Position numbers and translations under genes: made by a program
Source of the DNA: Collimonas sp. PA-H2
GTDB lineage: Bacteria; Pseudomonadota; Gammaproteobacteria; Burkholderiales; Burkholderiaceae_D
Length of the DNA stretch: 64,000 nt
Direction of reading: 5' to 3'
Assembly: GCF_002564105.1 (NCBI RefSeq)
Contig: NZ_PDBX01000001.1
Span: 1,302,001-1,366,000, forward strand
The notes under the pieces: model-generated
Seen by the model: the letters and a program-made list of their open reading frames with translations, nothing else
The model's database searches: none
Told to the model about the DNA's origin: nothing
In this document: positions 1 to 8,923 of the stretch, one piece after another
How the letters are laid out: each line of letters opens with the position of its first letter
Numbering within the stretch: the first letter of the stretch is position 1

Positions 1-80
1 CGATAGCGATTCGGATGACGGATCGCTAGCCTAAAATATTTCGATTGCCAGCAGACAAGAAAGACGGATTGTGAATATTT

Positions 81-115
81 AATGCCGTTCAGTTTGGACT
101 GAACGGCATTTTTAT
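81..115 (+). terminator. Hairpin terminator; shared with a copy at 46.66 kb
   Basis: AATGCCGTTCAGT (81-93) pairs perfectly with ACTGAACGGCATT (98-110) across a four-base loop and is followed by a T-rich run. This is a strong intrinsic terminator for rightward transcription entering the window. A near-identical hairpin and tail occur at 46659-46690, so this is also a dispersed repeat. Confidence 0.75.
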
Positions 116-240
116 TTCGCGAGCTGCAAACGCAAAAAAGTGCTGTTAACCAGGGCGACAGATTTGGCGATCATGTCAAATACTCCAAGTAAGCCAGTCC
201 TGCAAGAGGCGTTACTTCGCGGTATAAAAGCGCACAAACT

Positions 241-681
241 CTAGCGAGCAGCCCAGCAATTTCCGATAAAGGTCGTGTCAGTGGAAGCGTTGGCTCCCCT
301 GGCGCCAGTATTGTCCAATGTAAAAGTACCGCACTTGTCAGTAGATACCGGCGCCGCCGACAGCACATAGCTGGTGCCGGTGCCGGAACTGATGCTGATG
401 TTGTATCTTGCAGTCCCGCTGGCTGGCGAGGTACGCGCAGGCAGCGCGGCCTTCACAGTCGAGGTGTCCGCGATCGGATAGCTGTTATTGATCGTGAACT
501 GCTGCTGCATCCAGTTGCTATCCTGCAGCAATGCCGCCATCGCAGCGGCACGATCGCCCCGCTGCACATATGCCCTGTAGCTGGGCACCGCGACTCTAGC
601 CAGAATGGCGATCACCACTACTACAATCATCAGTTCAATCAGGGTAAAACCACGCTGCTTATGCATATTTCCGTATTTCAT
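241..681 (-). CDS. pilE: Type IV major-type pilin PilE
   Basis: Type IV pilin of 146 residues. A short basic leader ending in QRG is followed by FTLIELMIVVVVIAILA, the class III prepilin signal that PilD cleaves and methylates. The rest is the amphipathic N-terminal helix and a small variable globular domain with two Cys near the end (TDKCGTF and GNCWAA) that probably form the D-region disulfide. The start at 681 is preceded by GGGGATCTCA; an alternative ATG lies at 666, and longer upstream reading is ruled out by the pilY1 end. It is the last gene of the leftward minor-pilin operon, 13 bp after pilY1. By position it could be the minor pilin PilE rather than the main fibre subunit; the length fits either. 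Confidence 0.85.
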   Translation of the reverse strand: MKYGNMHKQRGFTLIELMIVVVVIAILARVAVPSYRAYVQRGDRAAAMAALLQDSNWMQQQFTINNSYPIADTSTVKAALPARTSPASGTARYNISISSGTGTSYVLSAAPVSTDKCGTFTLDNTGARGANASTDTTFIGNCWAAR

Positions 682-694
682 TGAGATCCCCTTA

Positions 695-3600
695 TCACGG
701 ATGTAGCGACAACTGCCGCCAGCGGCGTACAGCAACGCCTTTGAGCGTAAATGGCTGACATGACGTTTTTCCCGTAAGGTCGACGTACTCCAGGCATGGC
801 GTTTTTGTCGGGTCGCCAAGATTCATTGGAAGAGGCGTTCCTACCGTACCGGCAACAGTGGCGGAAGCAAGGTCGCCCTCGGTGGTGCCAGCCACTATCA
901 ATACAAATTTTGATGAATAGGCGCCAGTCAAATAATTGACGCCCATGAGCTGAGAGCTGCCGCCGCCGGCGCACGGGTCCGCCGTATTAGGGGACAATGT
1001 GGTAGCCAGCAGGATGATGTTTTTCAATACCTGCAAATTACCGACAGCGCGCTCACCACTGGCAGGCAAATCGATGTACCAGCCGCGCTGCGATGCCCAG
1101 TTGATTGCATTGCTGGATACGGTGCGGCCAAGCAAGGCGCCCGTCGACGACGTCACGTCCGTCAAAGTCTGCTGAACCAATTGACTGCGCCCGGTTACTG
1201 CTGCGGCGCCGGTCTTATCCCATATGCCATAAACGCTTTGCGTATCGGTATTGGCCTTGTCGGTCGTCTCTATATATTTGCCTGTGCCTATCATCACCAT
1301 ATAACCACCCAGTGGATGGGGGGCGATGGCCGGCGCTTGCACTATCGGCTGCACAACGGAACTTGCATTCTTAGCTGTGAACAACGAGCTGCTGGTCCAC
1401 TTTGTAGAATCAGTGTTGCTTAGATCGAATTTCCAGAGATTCCCTTGCAAGTCTCCAGCATACGCCGCGACCACCTGGCGTTGGCTGTTGAACAGCAAGG
1501 TCGGAGCGGACAAGCCATTTAATGCAGTGGCGCTGCCGACGCCGGTATCGATTTTATTCAGCAATGCGCCGCTATTGACATCCACCAGGTACAACACGGC
1601 ATGAGCATTTGTGCTGTTATAGCCGTTACCAAACAGGGCGGCCCATTTTCCATTGGCCAGCTGCACCACCGCTGGCGCGCCCAATACATTACCCAGGTCG
1701 GCATCGCTGCCGGCAGCGTACTCCCACAACACACTACCCGCAGCCAATGCCGAGCCATTGAACGTCGTGCCGGTAGGTGTGATGTCCACCGCGAACACGC
1801 TTTGCGCGCCTGCGCCAGTTGTACCCAGCAAGATATTTTTCCAGGCCGAGCCGATATAGGCATCCCCTTCCGCCAGCGGCCCGTCGACAAAATAATGATG
1901 GCCGTAGTTTGGATCGCTCAAGGTCTTGAGGTTGGGATAGACACTGTTTGGAATGAAGGCAAATGTCTCAACGCCGGTACTGGCGTCAAACGCGTGCAGC
2001 ATGCCATCGTTGGCGCCGACATATACCACGCCATTTGCATTCTTCGTCGACTTGGTGGACAGGAAGGTCGTATAAGTGCTGCCGCCACCGCTTGCCGTCG
2101 GCAGCACCGTATATCCAAAGTCGGTGCTTTGTACAAACAGAGGGGAGGAATTGACGATGTCCCCGAGCTTGTATTGGCGGTAACGGTATATGCCGCTGCC
2201 GCTGCCGCTGCCGTCGGAGGCTTGCTCCATCGCGGAATTACCTCTCAGATAATCCACGACATTGGTTGACACCAAAGCGGCCTGCTGACTGCCCGTGCCT
2301 GTCGTCAAATTTCCCCAGGCGAAACTGACAGCCGCTTTCGAGGTCGGATTCCAGGTAAAGAGGTTGCGCGAACCGTAAGCGGGCAGCAATGTCGCCGCAT
2401 CCCATTGGGCTGTCGTATTGAGAGTACCATTAGTATTCACCGAGAAGGCCTTCATATGGCCGGCCCAGGTACCGGAATCAAAACTTGGCACGTAGGCATA
2501 AGCCGAAGAACTCACGGCAGTTCCAGGATAGGCGATGCTGGAACCAGATCCGGTTGCCCTGCCGATCTCGGCCAGAATGCTATTCAGGCCGGCTTGCAGA
2601 AGCTGAGGATTTTTCGCGCTGAAATAACTGCCATGACCGTTCACGGCCGTATGCCACAAATCGTCAATAGCGCTTGGGTCATCTGCCGACGGCGCTGGCC
2701 AGTCTTTAGTCCCCGCTTTAATCGCAGCATAATCTCCGGTCGTCGCTGTCTTATAGTCAGGTCGGTACACCAGTGTGCCATTTGCCCCAAGACCAATCGT
2801 ATGGGTGGCCATATGCTGCCAGGTCGCTGGATCAGTCGGGGTCGCCGTAATTTTACCTACAGTTCCGCCGTTGCCGGAGCGAGCTCCGACGTCAGTAATC
2901 CAATACTGCATCGCCGTATCCGCCAATGTATTGGAGTTGGCTGTTGCTCCTTCATAAAAGGGTCTTGGGAATGCCTGACCTGCAGTCAAAGCAGTGCCGG
3001 AGACTGGATCGTTTGCGACAGGCGCAAGCAAGGTAGGCACCGTCCCATCCTCGTCGCCGATCGTAGTTGGCACTGTACCGTTCCAAAAGCCATCCGTTGA
3101 CAAGATCGTGTAATTCGCCTGACACTTCAATTGAATCGGGTCTGGCGTCGAGCTTGGGGCTCCGGTCATGCCATTCCCCATGTAATATTGACCGACCTGA
3201 TTCAATGCGTTGATAAGCGGAGTGCCGCCACCAGGTTTGATAGCATATAACTTGGCGTACCATGCAGTCTTTTGGGTGGCGCTGAATGTCGAAAGGGGGA
3301 CAAAATTGGCGGCCGTTGTATTTGTTCTGCTGCTGTTATCGTTAATTGTTGCGAACCCGACACGGAACCGATCGCTGATTCCCGAAAAAGCAACGCCAAG
3401 CGATGTTTTCGTCATCAGTATCCGCGTACGATAATAAGAAAACCAGTTGGCGAAATTCTGAATTTCCTCGGCATAAGTACAGGTCGACGCGGCTGCGCAA
3501 TCGGTACGCGTCGCTGCCCGTGTATAAGTCGCCGTACTCGGAAGAATGTCCACCCGCGTATAGTTGCTACTGGTGTTGTTCTGGCTGGAACTGCCGTTCG

Positions 3601-4165
3601 GTGTGCCGCTACCTGCCCAGGTATAATAAAACGCATATTGGGCCACGAGTGTATTGTAGCCATTACCCTTGGAACTTTGGCAGTTGTTATAAGGGGAGAA
3701 ATTCGATGGATCGTAAAGCGGCAAGGTAATTGTCGAAGAAACGTAACAACCTTCGCTGATATTGTCCAACGTCGTACTTGTATCTAGATACGGGTCAATA
3801 ATCGTCGCTCCAGTACTAGCAGCCCCCATAGAGGTCCCAGCCGAGGTTACGCCCGGAGAATAGGTTGTGGCAGGATTGTAGTAAATCTGATTCCAGTCAC
3901 TGGAATAATACGATCGACGGTCTTTTGCTGAATTGTACTCAGCCGTAGCATCAAGACCGGTAACAGTACCCCACACCATACTGCCCGAGTTGTCCAGCAT
4001 GTACATGATGTTCGGTGGCGGCGGCACCGGCAGGAACAATGGGGTTTGCGCTATTTCGGCAAGCGCTACACCCGATACCGCGGCCATACCCAGGCAGACG
4101 CAATGCGCAAGCAGCTTGACCAGCCGGCCAAGCGGCATGCGCCGCGATACACTCGTTCGTAACAT
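695..4165 (-). CDS. pilY1: PilY1-like pilus tip adhesin/assembly protein
   Basis: Large exported protein of about 1156 residues. A signal peptide covers residues 1-36 (ending GVALA). A MIDAS-like DNSGSM (Asp58, Ser60, Ser62) marks a von Willebrand A-type region. The C-terminal half is the PilY1 beta-propeller, with VVYVGANDGMLHAFD and further blade motifs. PilY1 proteins cap type IV pili, help extension and often bind calcium and host surfaces; I do not see an unambiguous calcium-binding loop by eye. The start at 4165 is preceded by GTAGGGAGAATTTCC; an in-frame ATG at 4186 would overlap the pilX stop as ATGA and is a possible coupled start. It is the fifth gene of the pilus operon. Confidence 0.9.
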   Translation of the reverse strand: MLRTSVSRRMPLGRLVKLLAHCVCLGMAAVSGVALAEIAQTPLFLPVPPPPNIMYMLDNSGSMVWGTVTGLDATAEYNSAKDRRSYYSSDWNQIYYNPATTYSPGVTSAGTSMGAASTGATIIDPYLDTSTTLDNISEGCYVSSTITLPLYDPSNFSPYNNCQSSKGNGYNTLVAQYAFYYTWAGSGTPNGSSSQNNTSSNYTRVDILPSTATYTRAATRTDCAAASTCTYAEEIQNFANWFSYYRTRILMTKTSLGVAFSGISDRFRVGFATINDNSSRTNTTAANFVPLSTFSATQKTAWYAKLYAIKPGGGTPLINALNQVGQYYMGNGMTGAPSSTPDPIQLKCQANYTILSTDGFWNGTVPTTIGDEDGTVPTLLAPVANDPVSGTALTAGQAFPRPFYEGATANSNTLADTAMQYWITDVGARSGNGGTVGKITATPTDPATWQHMATHTIGLGANGTLVYRPDYKTATTGDYAAIKAGTKDWPAPSADDPSAIDDLWHTAVNGHGSYFSAKNPQLLQAGLNSILAEIGRATGSGSSIAYPGTAVSSSAYAYVPSFDSGTWAGHMKAFSVNTNGTLNTTAQWDAATLLPAYGSRNLFTWNPTSKAAVSFAWGNLTTGTGSQQAALVSTNVVDYLRGNSAMEQASDGSGSGSGIYRYRQYKLGDIVNSSPLFVQSTDFGYTVLPTASGGGSTYTTFLSTKSTKNANGVVYVGANDGMLHAFDASTGVETFAFIPNSVYPNLKTLSDPNYGHHYFVDGPLAEGDAYIGSAWKNILLGTTGAGAQSVFAVDITPTGTTFNGSALAAGSVLWEYAAGSDADLGNVLGAPAVVQLANGKWAALFGNGYNSTNAHAVLYLVDVNSGALLNKIDTGVGSATALNGLSAPTLLFNSQRQVVAAYAGDLQGNLWKFDLSNTDSTKWTSSSLFTAKNASSVVQPIVQAPAIAPHPLGGYMVMIGTGKYIETTDKANTDTQSVYGIWDKTGAAAVTGRSQLVQQTLTDVTSSTGALLGRTVSSNAINWASQRGWYIDLPASGERAVGNLQVLKNIILLATTLSPNTADPCAGGGSSQLMGVNYLTGAYSSKFVLIVAGTTEGDLASATVAGTVGTPLPMNLGDPTKTPCLEYVDLTGKTSCQPFTLKGVAVRRWRQLSLHP

Positions 4166-4182
4166 GGAAATTCTCCCTACGC

Positions 4183-4704
4183 TCATAATTTTAAATAGCT
4201 TTGCAGCAGCACTACTGCGTTGGACGTGCCGTCGACGCCACGCGCAGTAATCCGATAAACCTTCGTGGTCAAATCCCGCTTTGCCTGCGTCGGCCCCAAA
4301 CCTATGGTTGAAGTCACATCTTCGACGATGCACTGCGGCGCAGGGGGCGCGCCGGTCCAGGTGATCCCTGAGGCCAAAGTCACTGCCGGCAAGGTTGCCG
4401 TTTTCGTCGCCCCGCTAGCCCAGGTTGCCGCGCTATCCCACACATTCGAAGTGGTACCCGGCGTGGTCAGCATGCTGCTAAGGCTCTTGCTGCCTATGCT
4501 GTTGTTTTGCGTGCCGGTTTCGCAGTAGCGCAAAGCCCGTTCAGCGGCCTGGAAAGCTGCTTGCTGGTTACGCGTATTGCCCGCCATTTTTTCGTTGAGC
4601 GTGACGTTGCGAATGGCCACTGCGCCAATCAGCATCATGACGACCAGGAAAATCAGCACCATCGGTAGCGCAATGCCTGATTGCTGGAGTTTTGTGTTTG
4701 CCAT
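4183..4704 (-). CDS. pilX: Type IV pilus minor component PilX
   Basis: A 173-residue protein with a short basic N-terminus, then SGIALPMVLIFLVVMML, an atypical prepilin leader lacking the Glu+5 of ordinary pilins. This is characteristic of PilX/GspK-type tip pseudopilins. The hydrophobic helix is followed by RNVTLNEKMAGNTRNQQAAFQAAERAL, the typical PilX N-terminal region. Such proteins prime pilus assembly with PilV, PilW and PilY1 at the tip. It lies between pilW and pilY1 on the same strand, with its stop overlapping a possible upstream pilY1 start (ATGA). Confidence 0.88.
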   Translation of the reverse strand: MANTKLQQSGIALPMVLIFLVVMMLIGAVAIRNVTLNEKMAGNTRNQQAAFQAAERALRYCETGTQNNSIGSKSLSSMLTTPGTTSNVWDSAATWASGATKTATLPAVTLASGITWTGAPPAPQCIVEDVTSTIGLGPTQAKRDLTTKVYRITARGVDGTSNAVVLLQSYLKL

Positions 4705-4736
4705 AGATATGCCGGAATAAGTTGGTCTGGCGCCGC

Positions 4737-5645
4737 TCAGCTGACCAGGCTGGCGGCAGCGTTGTTACGCAAAGTAAAAACGCGTGTCATGGTGGTATGC
4801 AACAGATGATCGCTTGCCGTAGTGGCAGTCGTAGCGCCGCACTTGTAGTAAGTCTGGCCTGAACTTGTGGTGATCACGTTGTTCGTGCTGTGAATTTCCA
4901 GGCAAACCGTGACAGTAACTACCCGGTCCCAACCTACCTTGTTATTTCCATTGATGCTGGACGCGCCAGCTGTACTCGCGGACGTCGTCGATTGCATGGG
5001 GGTATATTGATTGCCGGTGTCAATGCCATAGGTAATCGTCATGTTGTCGACGTTGCTCAATATTGCCTGGGCGGTGCTTCCTGCATTGCCCTTGCAATAC
5101 AAAACGTTCTTGCTCGTATCCAGATAAAAACTATTGGATACGAGGCCGCCGGCAGTACTGGTCGCGCCGGTAGCCTGAGTGCCGCTGCAATCAGTCCCGG
5201 CTCCGCTGATAACGCTGTTGGACGGCGTATTGACAGTATCGTACGGTTCGCTGGTGTAACTGACCGCAAAAGCCGGCGCAGTCAACGTGGTGGCGCAAGT
5301 CGGAGGCGTGGTTGTGATTGGCTGCGCAAAGCCCTTATCGCACCCCATCAGTCCGGTCAAGGTCGGATTCGCCGACGGCGGGAAATCGGTGGTATTGCCA
5401 GTCAGCATATTACCGAATCCGGCTTGCATCAGGCTGCGGCCAATCACACTCAGGGCATAGCGGCCGTCTTCCTGTATGCGTGCGTTGTCGTCATTCAAGC
5501 GTGAACTGGATTTGCTGTTGAGATACAAGCTGCTGAGGAACATCACCAGTATCAAGCCGATTGTCACCGAGACCATCAGCTCGACCAGCGTAAATCCTTG
5601 CATCCTGCGGTTTTGCCTTAGCGTGGGCGATCGTAGATTCATCAT
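4737..5645 (-). CDS. pilW: Type IV pilus minor pilin PilW
   Basis: About 302 residues, with leader ...RRMQG before FTLVELMVSVTIGLILVMFL, a standard PilD-processed prepilin signal with Glu+5. The following SRLNDDNARIQEDGRYAL is typical of PilW. The long variable domain contains several Cys. The start is placed at 5645 because that ATG overlaps the pilV stop (ATGA), implying translational coupling; an in-frame ATG eight codons earlier would overlap pilV further. Minor pilins PilV, PilW and PilX form a tip-initiating complex with PilY1. Confidence 0.88.
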   Translation of the reverse strand: MMNLRSPTLRQNRRMQGFTLVELMVSVTIGLILVMFLSSLYLNSKSSSRLNDDNARIQEDGRYALSVIGRSLMQAGFGNMLTGNTTDFPPSANPTLTGLMGCDKGFAQPITTTPPTCATTLTAPAFAVSYTSEPYDTVNTPSNSVISGAGTDCSGTQATGATSTAGGLVSNSFYLDTSKNVLYCKGNAGSTAQAILSNVDNMTITYGIDTGNQYTPMQSTTSASTAGASSINGNNKVGWDRVVTVTVCLEIHSTNNVITTSSGQTYYKCGATTATTASDHLLHTTMTRVFTLRNNAAASLVS

Positions 5646-6202
5646 GGCGACACCACCGTTATAAAACAACGCATCGCAGCTTTGTCGCTGGTGCTCATAG
5701 TTGAAGGGAAGACCGTACTGTCGCAGCCAGAATCCAACGTGGAAACCAGCGACTTATCCGGCTCGCTGAAATATACGGTCACGACAAAGCCGTTGGTGCT
5801 GTCACCTGATACTGTGCCCCAGCCACCGGCCATAGCACTGTTCATTGCCAGCCGCCATGTGTCTATATCGACACCAGCAATCTCGGACGGAGTGCATGCA
5901 CTGGCGGTGGCGCAGCTAGGTGATGTAGTGGAGTAAGAAGCAGAATACGTCCCGCCGGCCGTATAGTTACCCGCTATGGCTCCTGCGGCATTGGCGCGTA
6001 TCCGGTCACCGATATCTGATCCGTACTGACTGGCCAACGAGCGGAAATTCGCCACCTTCTCATAACGCAGCGCAGCCACTTGCAGGCCGGCCAACCCGAG
6101 CAGCGCAAACGCCGAGATCGTAATCGAGATCAATACTTCGATCATGCCGACGCCTCGTTGCCTGCGGCGTCCGAGCATCTTTTTTCTACCGAGAAAAGCC
6201 AT
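5642..6202 (-). CDS. pilV: Type IV pilus minor pilin PilV
   Basis: About 186 residues from the chosen start. A strongly basic leader (KKMLGRRRQRG) precedes VGMIEVLISITISAFALLGLA, the PilV-type class III signal with Glu+5. The downstream QVAALRYEKVANFRSLASQYGSDIGDRIRAN matches the conserved PilV helix. ATGs at 6211 and 6202 are both possible; GAGAGAG lies upstream of either and 6202 has the better spacing. The stop overlaps the pilW start by ATGA. Role: initiation of pilus assembly with PilW, PilX and FimT. Confidence 0.86.
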   Translation of the reverse strand: MAFLGRKKMLGRRRQRGVGMIEVLISITISAFALLGLAGLQVAALRYEKVANFRSLASQYGSDIGDRIRANAAGAIAGNYTAGGTYSASYSTTSPSCATASACTPSEIAGVDIDTWRLAMNSAMAGGWGTVSGDSTNGFVVTVYFSEPDKSLVSTLDSGCDSTVFPSTMSTSDKAAMRCFITVVSP

Positions 6203-6234
6203 GTCTCTCATCTCTCTCACGTGTATCAAAGAAA

Positions 6235-6786
6235 TCAAGTTGGGCAACTGGTGCTGCCGGCCGGGAGTGCGCTGGTGCGTCCACTCGGGGAAAAGCACAC
6301 CAGGCGTGAAAATTTGCTGTTGAATGAAAACGTAAAATAGTCGGGCGGTGCCGGCATCGGCGTGCCGCTTGCGTTATAAGTGATGGAAGTCAGGGTCGGC
6401 GTCGTCGCAGCCGAAGTCGCCGCGATGTTTGTACCACTGGTAAACGGCCCTTGGCGCGCCAGAATGTTCGAGGCAGCCGGGGTGGTAGCAGCCGTTCCGA
6501 CATACACCAGCCAGCCGCTGTTCCAGTCCGTGGCGGTAGTATCGCAGGCCGGAGTTGTCGCGGTTTCTGCGTTGGCGCTACGGCAGATGGTGACAGCGCC
6601 GCTGCGTTGAATCGCCTCGGAACGAGTCAGCATGGTGGCGCCTATGAATTCGTTGACGTTGCCCGACAAGCGATTCTGGGCAATGAAATTACCCATGGAC
6701 GGCAACCCGACCGCTGCAAGGATAGCCACTACTACAATAGTGACCATTAGCTCAATTAAGGTGAATCCTCTGCTGACAATGGACAC
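6235..6786 (-). CDS. fimT: GspH/FimT family minor pilin
   Basis: FimT/GspH-type pseudopilin with prepilin signal SRG before FTLIELMVTIVVVAILAAVGLPSM, then a conserved NEFIGATMLTRSEAIQR helix and C-terminal CFSPSGRTS. There is no ATG close upstream. A GTG at 6786 gives a normal seven-residue leader (MSIVSRG); a TTG ten codons further upstream is the alternative. No convincing ribosome binding site precedes either, so the start is uncertain. It is the first gene of the fimT-pilV-pilW-pilX-pilY1-pilE operon, whose promoter should lie in 6787-7060. Confidence 0.8.
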   Translation of the reverse strand: MSIVSRGFTLIELMVTIVVVAILAAVGLPSMGNFIAQNRLSGNVNEFIGATMLTRSEAIQRSGAVTICRSANAETATTPACDTTATDWNSGWLVYVGTAATTPAASNILARQGPFTSGTNIAATSAATTPTLTSITYNASGTPMPAPPDYFTFSFNSKFSRLVCFSPSGRTSALPAGSTSCPT

Positions 6787-7163
6787 GATGTGTTTATTAT
6801 TTTTCTCAATAGACAAGACAATCCCAGTATTTCTTTGCACGCTACGCCCCCTGGAAAACGCTGATTCCAACCAATGCCAAATTATAGGTTTTACATTTCC
6901 ACAAAGAAAGTATCCAGAGCCCCGACTATCGCCACCAAAGCGCCACTCATCTGCCAAAATGATTAAATATGCAATTTTTAGATAAGGGAGCAAAGATAAG
7001 CTCCATCCGCCTCCTCCAAGAAGTCGGCCCCAGCTCTATCTCATGCCGTGGTCGCCAAATGCTATAATCCGCGCTTCCCGCATGCAGACCGAGAATCACG
7101 TTCTCCCCGGTCTGCGCGGCGCTTCCAACATCACGCACGCGGCTTTCAATAATGGAGTTTCTT
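6787..7163. promoter_or_regulatory. Divergent intergenic region between fimT and the 7164 gene
   Basis: No gene is visible. On the minus strand a TATAAT-like -10 lies at 6881-6886, about 95 bases before the fimT start, with a poor -35. On the plus strand TATAAT lies at 7063-7068, also with a poor -35. Downstream of the latter a hairpin (GCAGACCG 7084-7091 with CGGTCTGC 7108-7115, extended inside by AGAA/TTCT) would sit in the 5' leader of the 7164 gene. Confidence 0.4.
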
Positions 7164-7514
7164 ATGTCAGCAACAATGCGGCCAATCCGCCTGCTCATGA
7201 TTTTCCTGCTGGCGACGCTGGCCTTTTCCGCAATGGCAGTCGAGCGCGATTTCCCCGCCACCACCTTGCGCGGAAAAATGACCATCACTGCCTACCCCAC
7301 CGTCGCCATGAGCGGCAACGTGCTGCGGCTTTCGCCCGGCTCGCGCATCTGGAACACCCAGCAGCTGACCCAGGTGCCGAGTTCGCTGGGCAGCGACACT
7401 TATCTGGTGAATTACACCCTGAACATACAAGGCGACATCGATCGCGTCTGGGTCCTGACGCCCGATGAAGCCGGCGTAAAAATCGAAGCACAGCGCAACA
7501 GTTTGAAACGGTAA
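7164..7514 (+). CDS. Small exported protein of unknown function
   Basis: A 116-residue protein not assigned to a family. The N-terminus [21 protein letters not shown] is a Sec signal peptide; the mature part, starting near [20 protein letters not shown], is small and beta-rich in appearance with no Cys. TGGAG at 7153-7157 sets the start at 7164 rather than the ATG at 7152, which would itself use the binding site as coding sequence. It ends 10 bases before miaB, so it may be cotranscribed. A periplasmic location is inferred from the signal peptide only. Confidence 0.65.
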   Translation: MSATMRPIRLLMIFLLATLAFSAMAVERDFPATTLRGKMTITAYPTVAMSGNVLRLSPGSRIWNTQQLTQVPSSLGSDTYLVNYTLNIQGDIDRVWVLTPDEAGVKIEAQRNSLKR

Positions 7515-7524
7515 TGAAGTAGTC

Positions 7525-8877
7525 ATGGAAAAAACGATGCAAAAGAAAGTATTCATCAAGACCTTCGGCTGTCAGATGAACGAGTATGACTCGGACAAGA
7601 TGGCCGATGTGTTGAACGCCTCCGACGGATTGGTCAAGACTGACCGTCCGGAGGATGCCGACGTGATCTTGCTGAATACCTGCTCGGTGCGCGAAAAGGC
7701 GCAGGAGAAAGTGTTTTCCGACCTCGGCCGCCTGCGCGAGCTGAAGCGCAACAATCCCGACCTGCTGATCGGCGTCGGCGGCTGCGTGGCCTCGCAGGAA
7801 GGCGCTGCCATCGTCAAGCGCGCGCCGTATGTCGACATGGTGTTCGGTCCGCAAACCCTGCACCGCCTGCCGGAAATGATCAGCCAGCGCCGTGCCACCG
7901 GCCATGCACAGGTCGACATCAGCTTTCCCGAAATCGAAAAATTCGACCACATGCCGCCGGCCAAGGTGGAAGGCGCGACAGCGTTCGTCTCGATCATGGA
8001 AGGCTGCAGCAAGTATTGCAGCTACTGCGTAGTGCCTTACACCCGCGGCGAAGAAGTGTCGCGCCGTTTTGAAGACGTGCTGACCGAAGTGGCCGGGCTC
8101 GCTGAGCAAGGCGTCAAGGAAATCACGCTGCTGGGCCAGAACGTGAATGCCTTCCGCGGCGCCATGGCGGATGGCGAGATCGCCGATTTCGCCTTGCTGA
8201 TCGAGTACATCGCCGAGATCCCAGGCATCGAACGGATCCGCTTTGTTACCAGCCATCCGAAGGAATTCACGCAGCGCCTGATCGATACCTACGCCAAGGT
8301 GCCTAAGCTGGTCGATCACTTGTACCTGCCGGCGCAGCACGGCTCTGACCGCATCCTGTCGGCCATGAAACGCGGCTATACCGTGCTGGAATACAAGTCG
8401 GTGATCCGCCGCTTGCGCCAGGTGCGCCCCAACATCACGATTTCGAGCGACTTCATCATCGGTTTCCCGGGCGAGACCGACGCCGATTTCGAGGCGCTGA
8501 TGAAACTGATCACCGATATTGGCTACGACAACAGTTTCAGTTTCATTTTCAGCCCGCGTCCGGGCACGCCCGCCGCCAACCTGCAGGATGACACGCCACA
8601 TGAAGTCAAGCTGAAGCGGCTGCAGCACTTGCAAGCCGTGGTGGAACAAAACATGGCCAAGATCAGCGCGGCGATGGTCGGTTCCGTGCAGCGCATCCTG
8701 GTGGAAGGCCCGTCCAAGAAAAATCCGGCCGAGCTGCAAGGCCGCACCGAGAACAATCGGGTGGTGAATTTCAACGCCGGTCCAAACGGCGCGCGCCTGA
8801 TCGGCGAGTTGATCGACGTCACGATTACAGAAACACTGACCTATACTTTGCGCGGCGAAATCGTCGTCACCGAATAG
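7525..8877 (+). CDS. miaB: tRNA-2-methylthio-N6-dimethylallyladenosine synthase MiaB
   Basis: Radical SAM methylthiotransferase of 450 residues that adds the 2-methylthio group to i6A37 of tRNAs reading UNN codons. The N-terminal MTTase domain carries Cys16, Cys53 and Cys87 for the auxiliary iron-sulfur cluster. The radical SAM motif CSKYCSYC (Cys161, Cys165, Cys168) binds the second cluster, and a C-terminal TRAM domain ends the protein. Full length for MiaB. The ATG at 7537 ([15 protein letters not shown]) is a reasonable alternative start. It begins a run miaB-phoH-ybeY of RNA-related genes. Confidence 0.96.
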   Translation: MEKTMQKKVFIKTFGCQMNEYDSDKMADVLNASDGLVKTDRPEDADVILLNTCSVREKAQEKVFSDLGRLRELKRNNPDLLIGVGGCVASQEGAAIVKRAPYVDMVFGPQTLHRLPEMISQRRATGHAQVDISFPEIEKFDHMPPAKVEGATAFVSIMEGCSKYCSYCVVPYTRGEEVSRRFEDVLTEVAGLAEQGVKEITLLGQNVNAFRGAMADGEIADFALLIEYIAEIPGIERIRFVTSHPKEFTQRLIDTYAKVPKLVDHLYLPAQHGSDRILSAMKRGYTVLEYKSVIRRLRQVRPNITISSDFIIGFPGETDADFEALMKLITDIGYDNSFSFIFSPRPGTPAANLQDDTPHEVKLKRLQHLQAVVEQNMAKISAAMVGSVQRILVEGPSKKNPAELQGRTENNRVVNFNAGPNGARLIGELIDVTITETLTYTLRGEIVVTE

Positions 8878-8923
8878 CCGGCAGCGCTCACCGACCAATC
8901 AACCCAGATACGCACACGCCAGT

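Noticed and set aside
1..30. TAGCGAT/ATCGCTA small inverted repeat at the left edge
   Set aside because: Only seven pairs, no T tail, and its context is cut by the window edge.
6850..6900. Sigma-54 promoter for the pilus operon
   Set aside because: TGGCATTGGTTGG has the GG element but not the GC at the correct spacing.
7285..8898. Long open frame antisense to miaB (537 codons)
   Set aside because: Mirror of codon bias in the real gene. MiaB has all catalytic motifs and the antisense product looks like no protein family.
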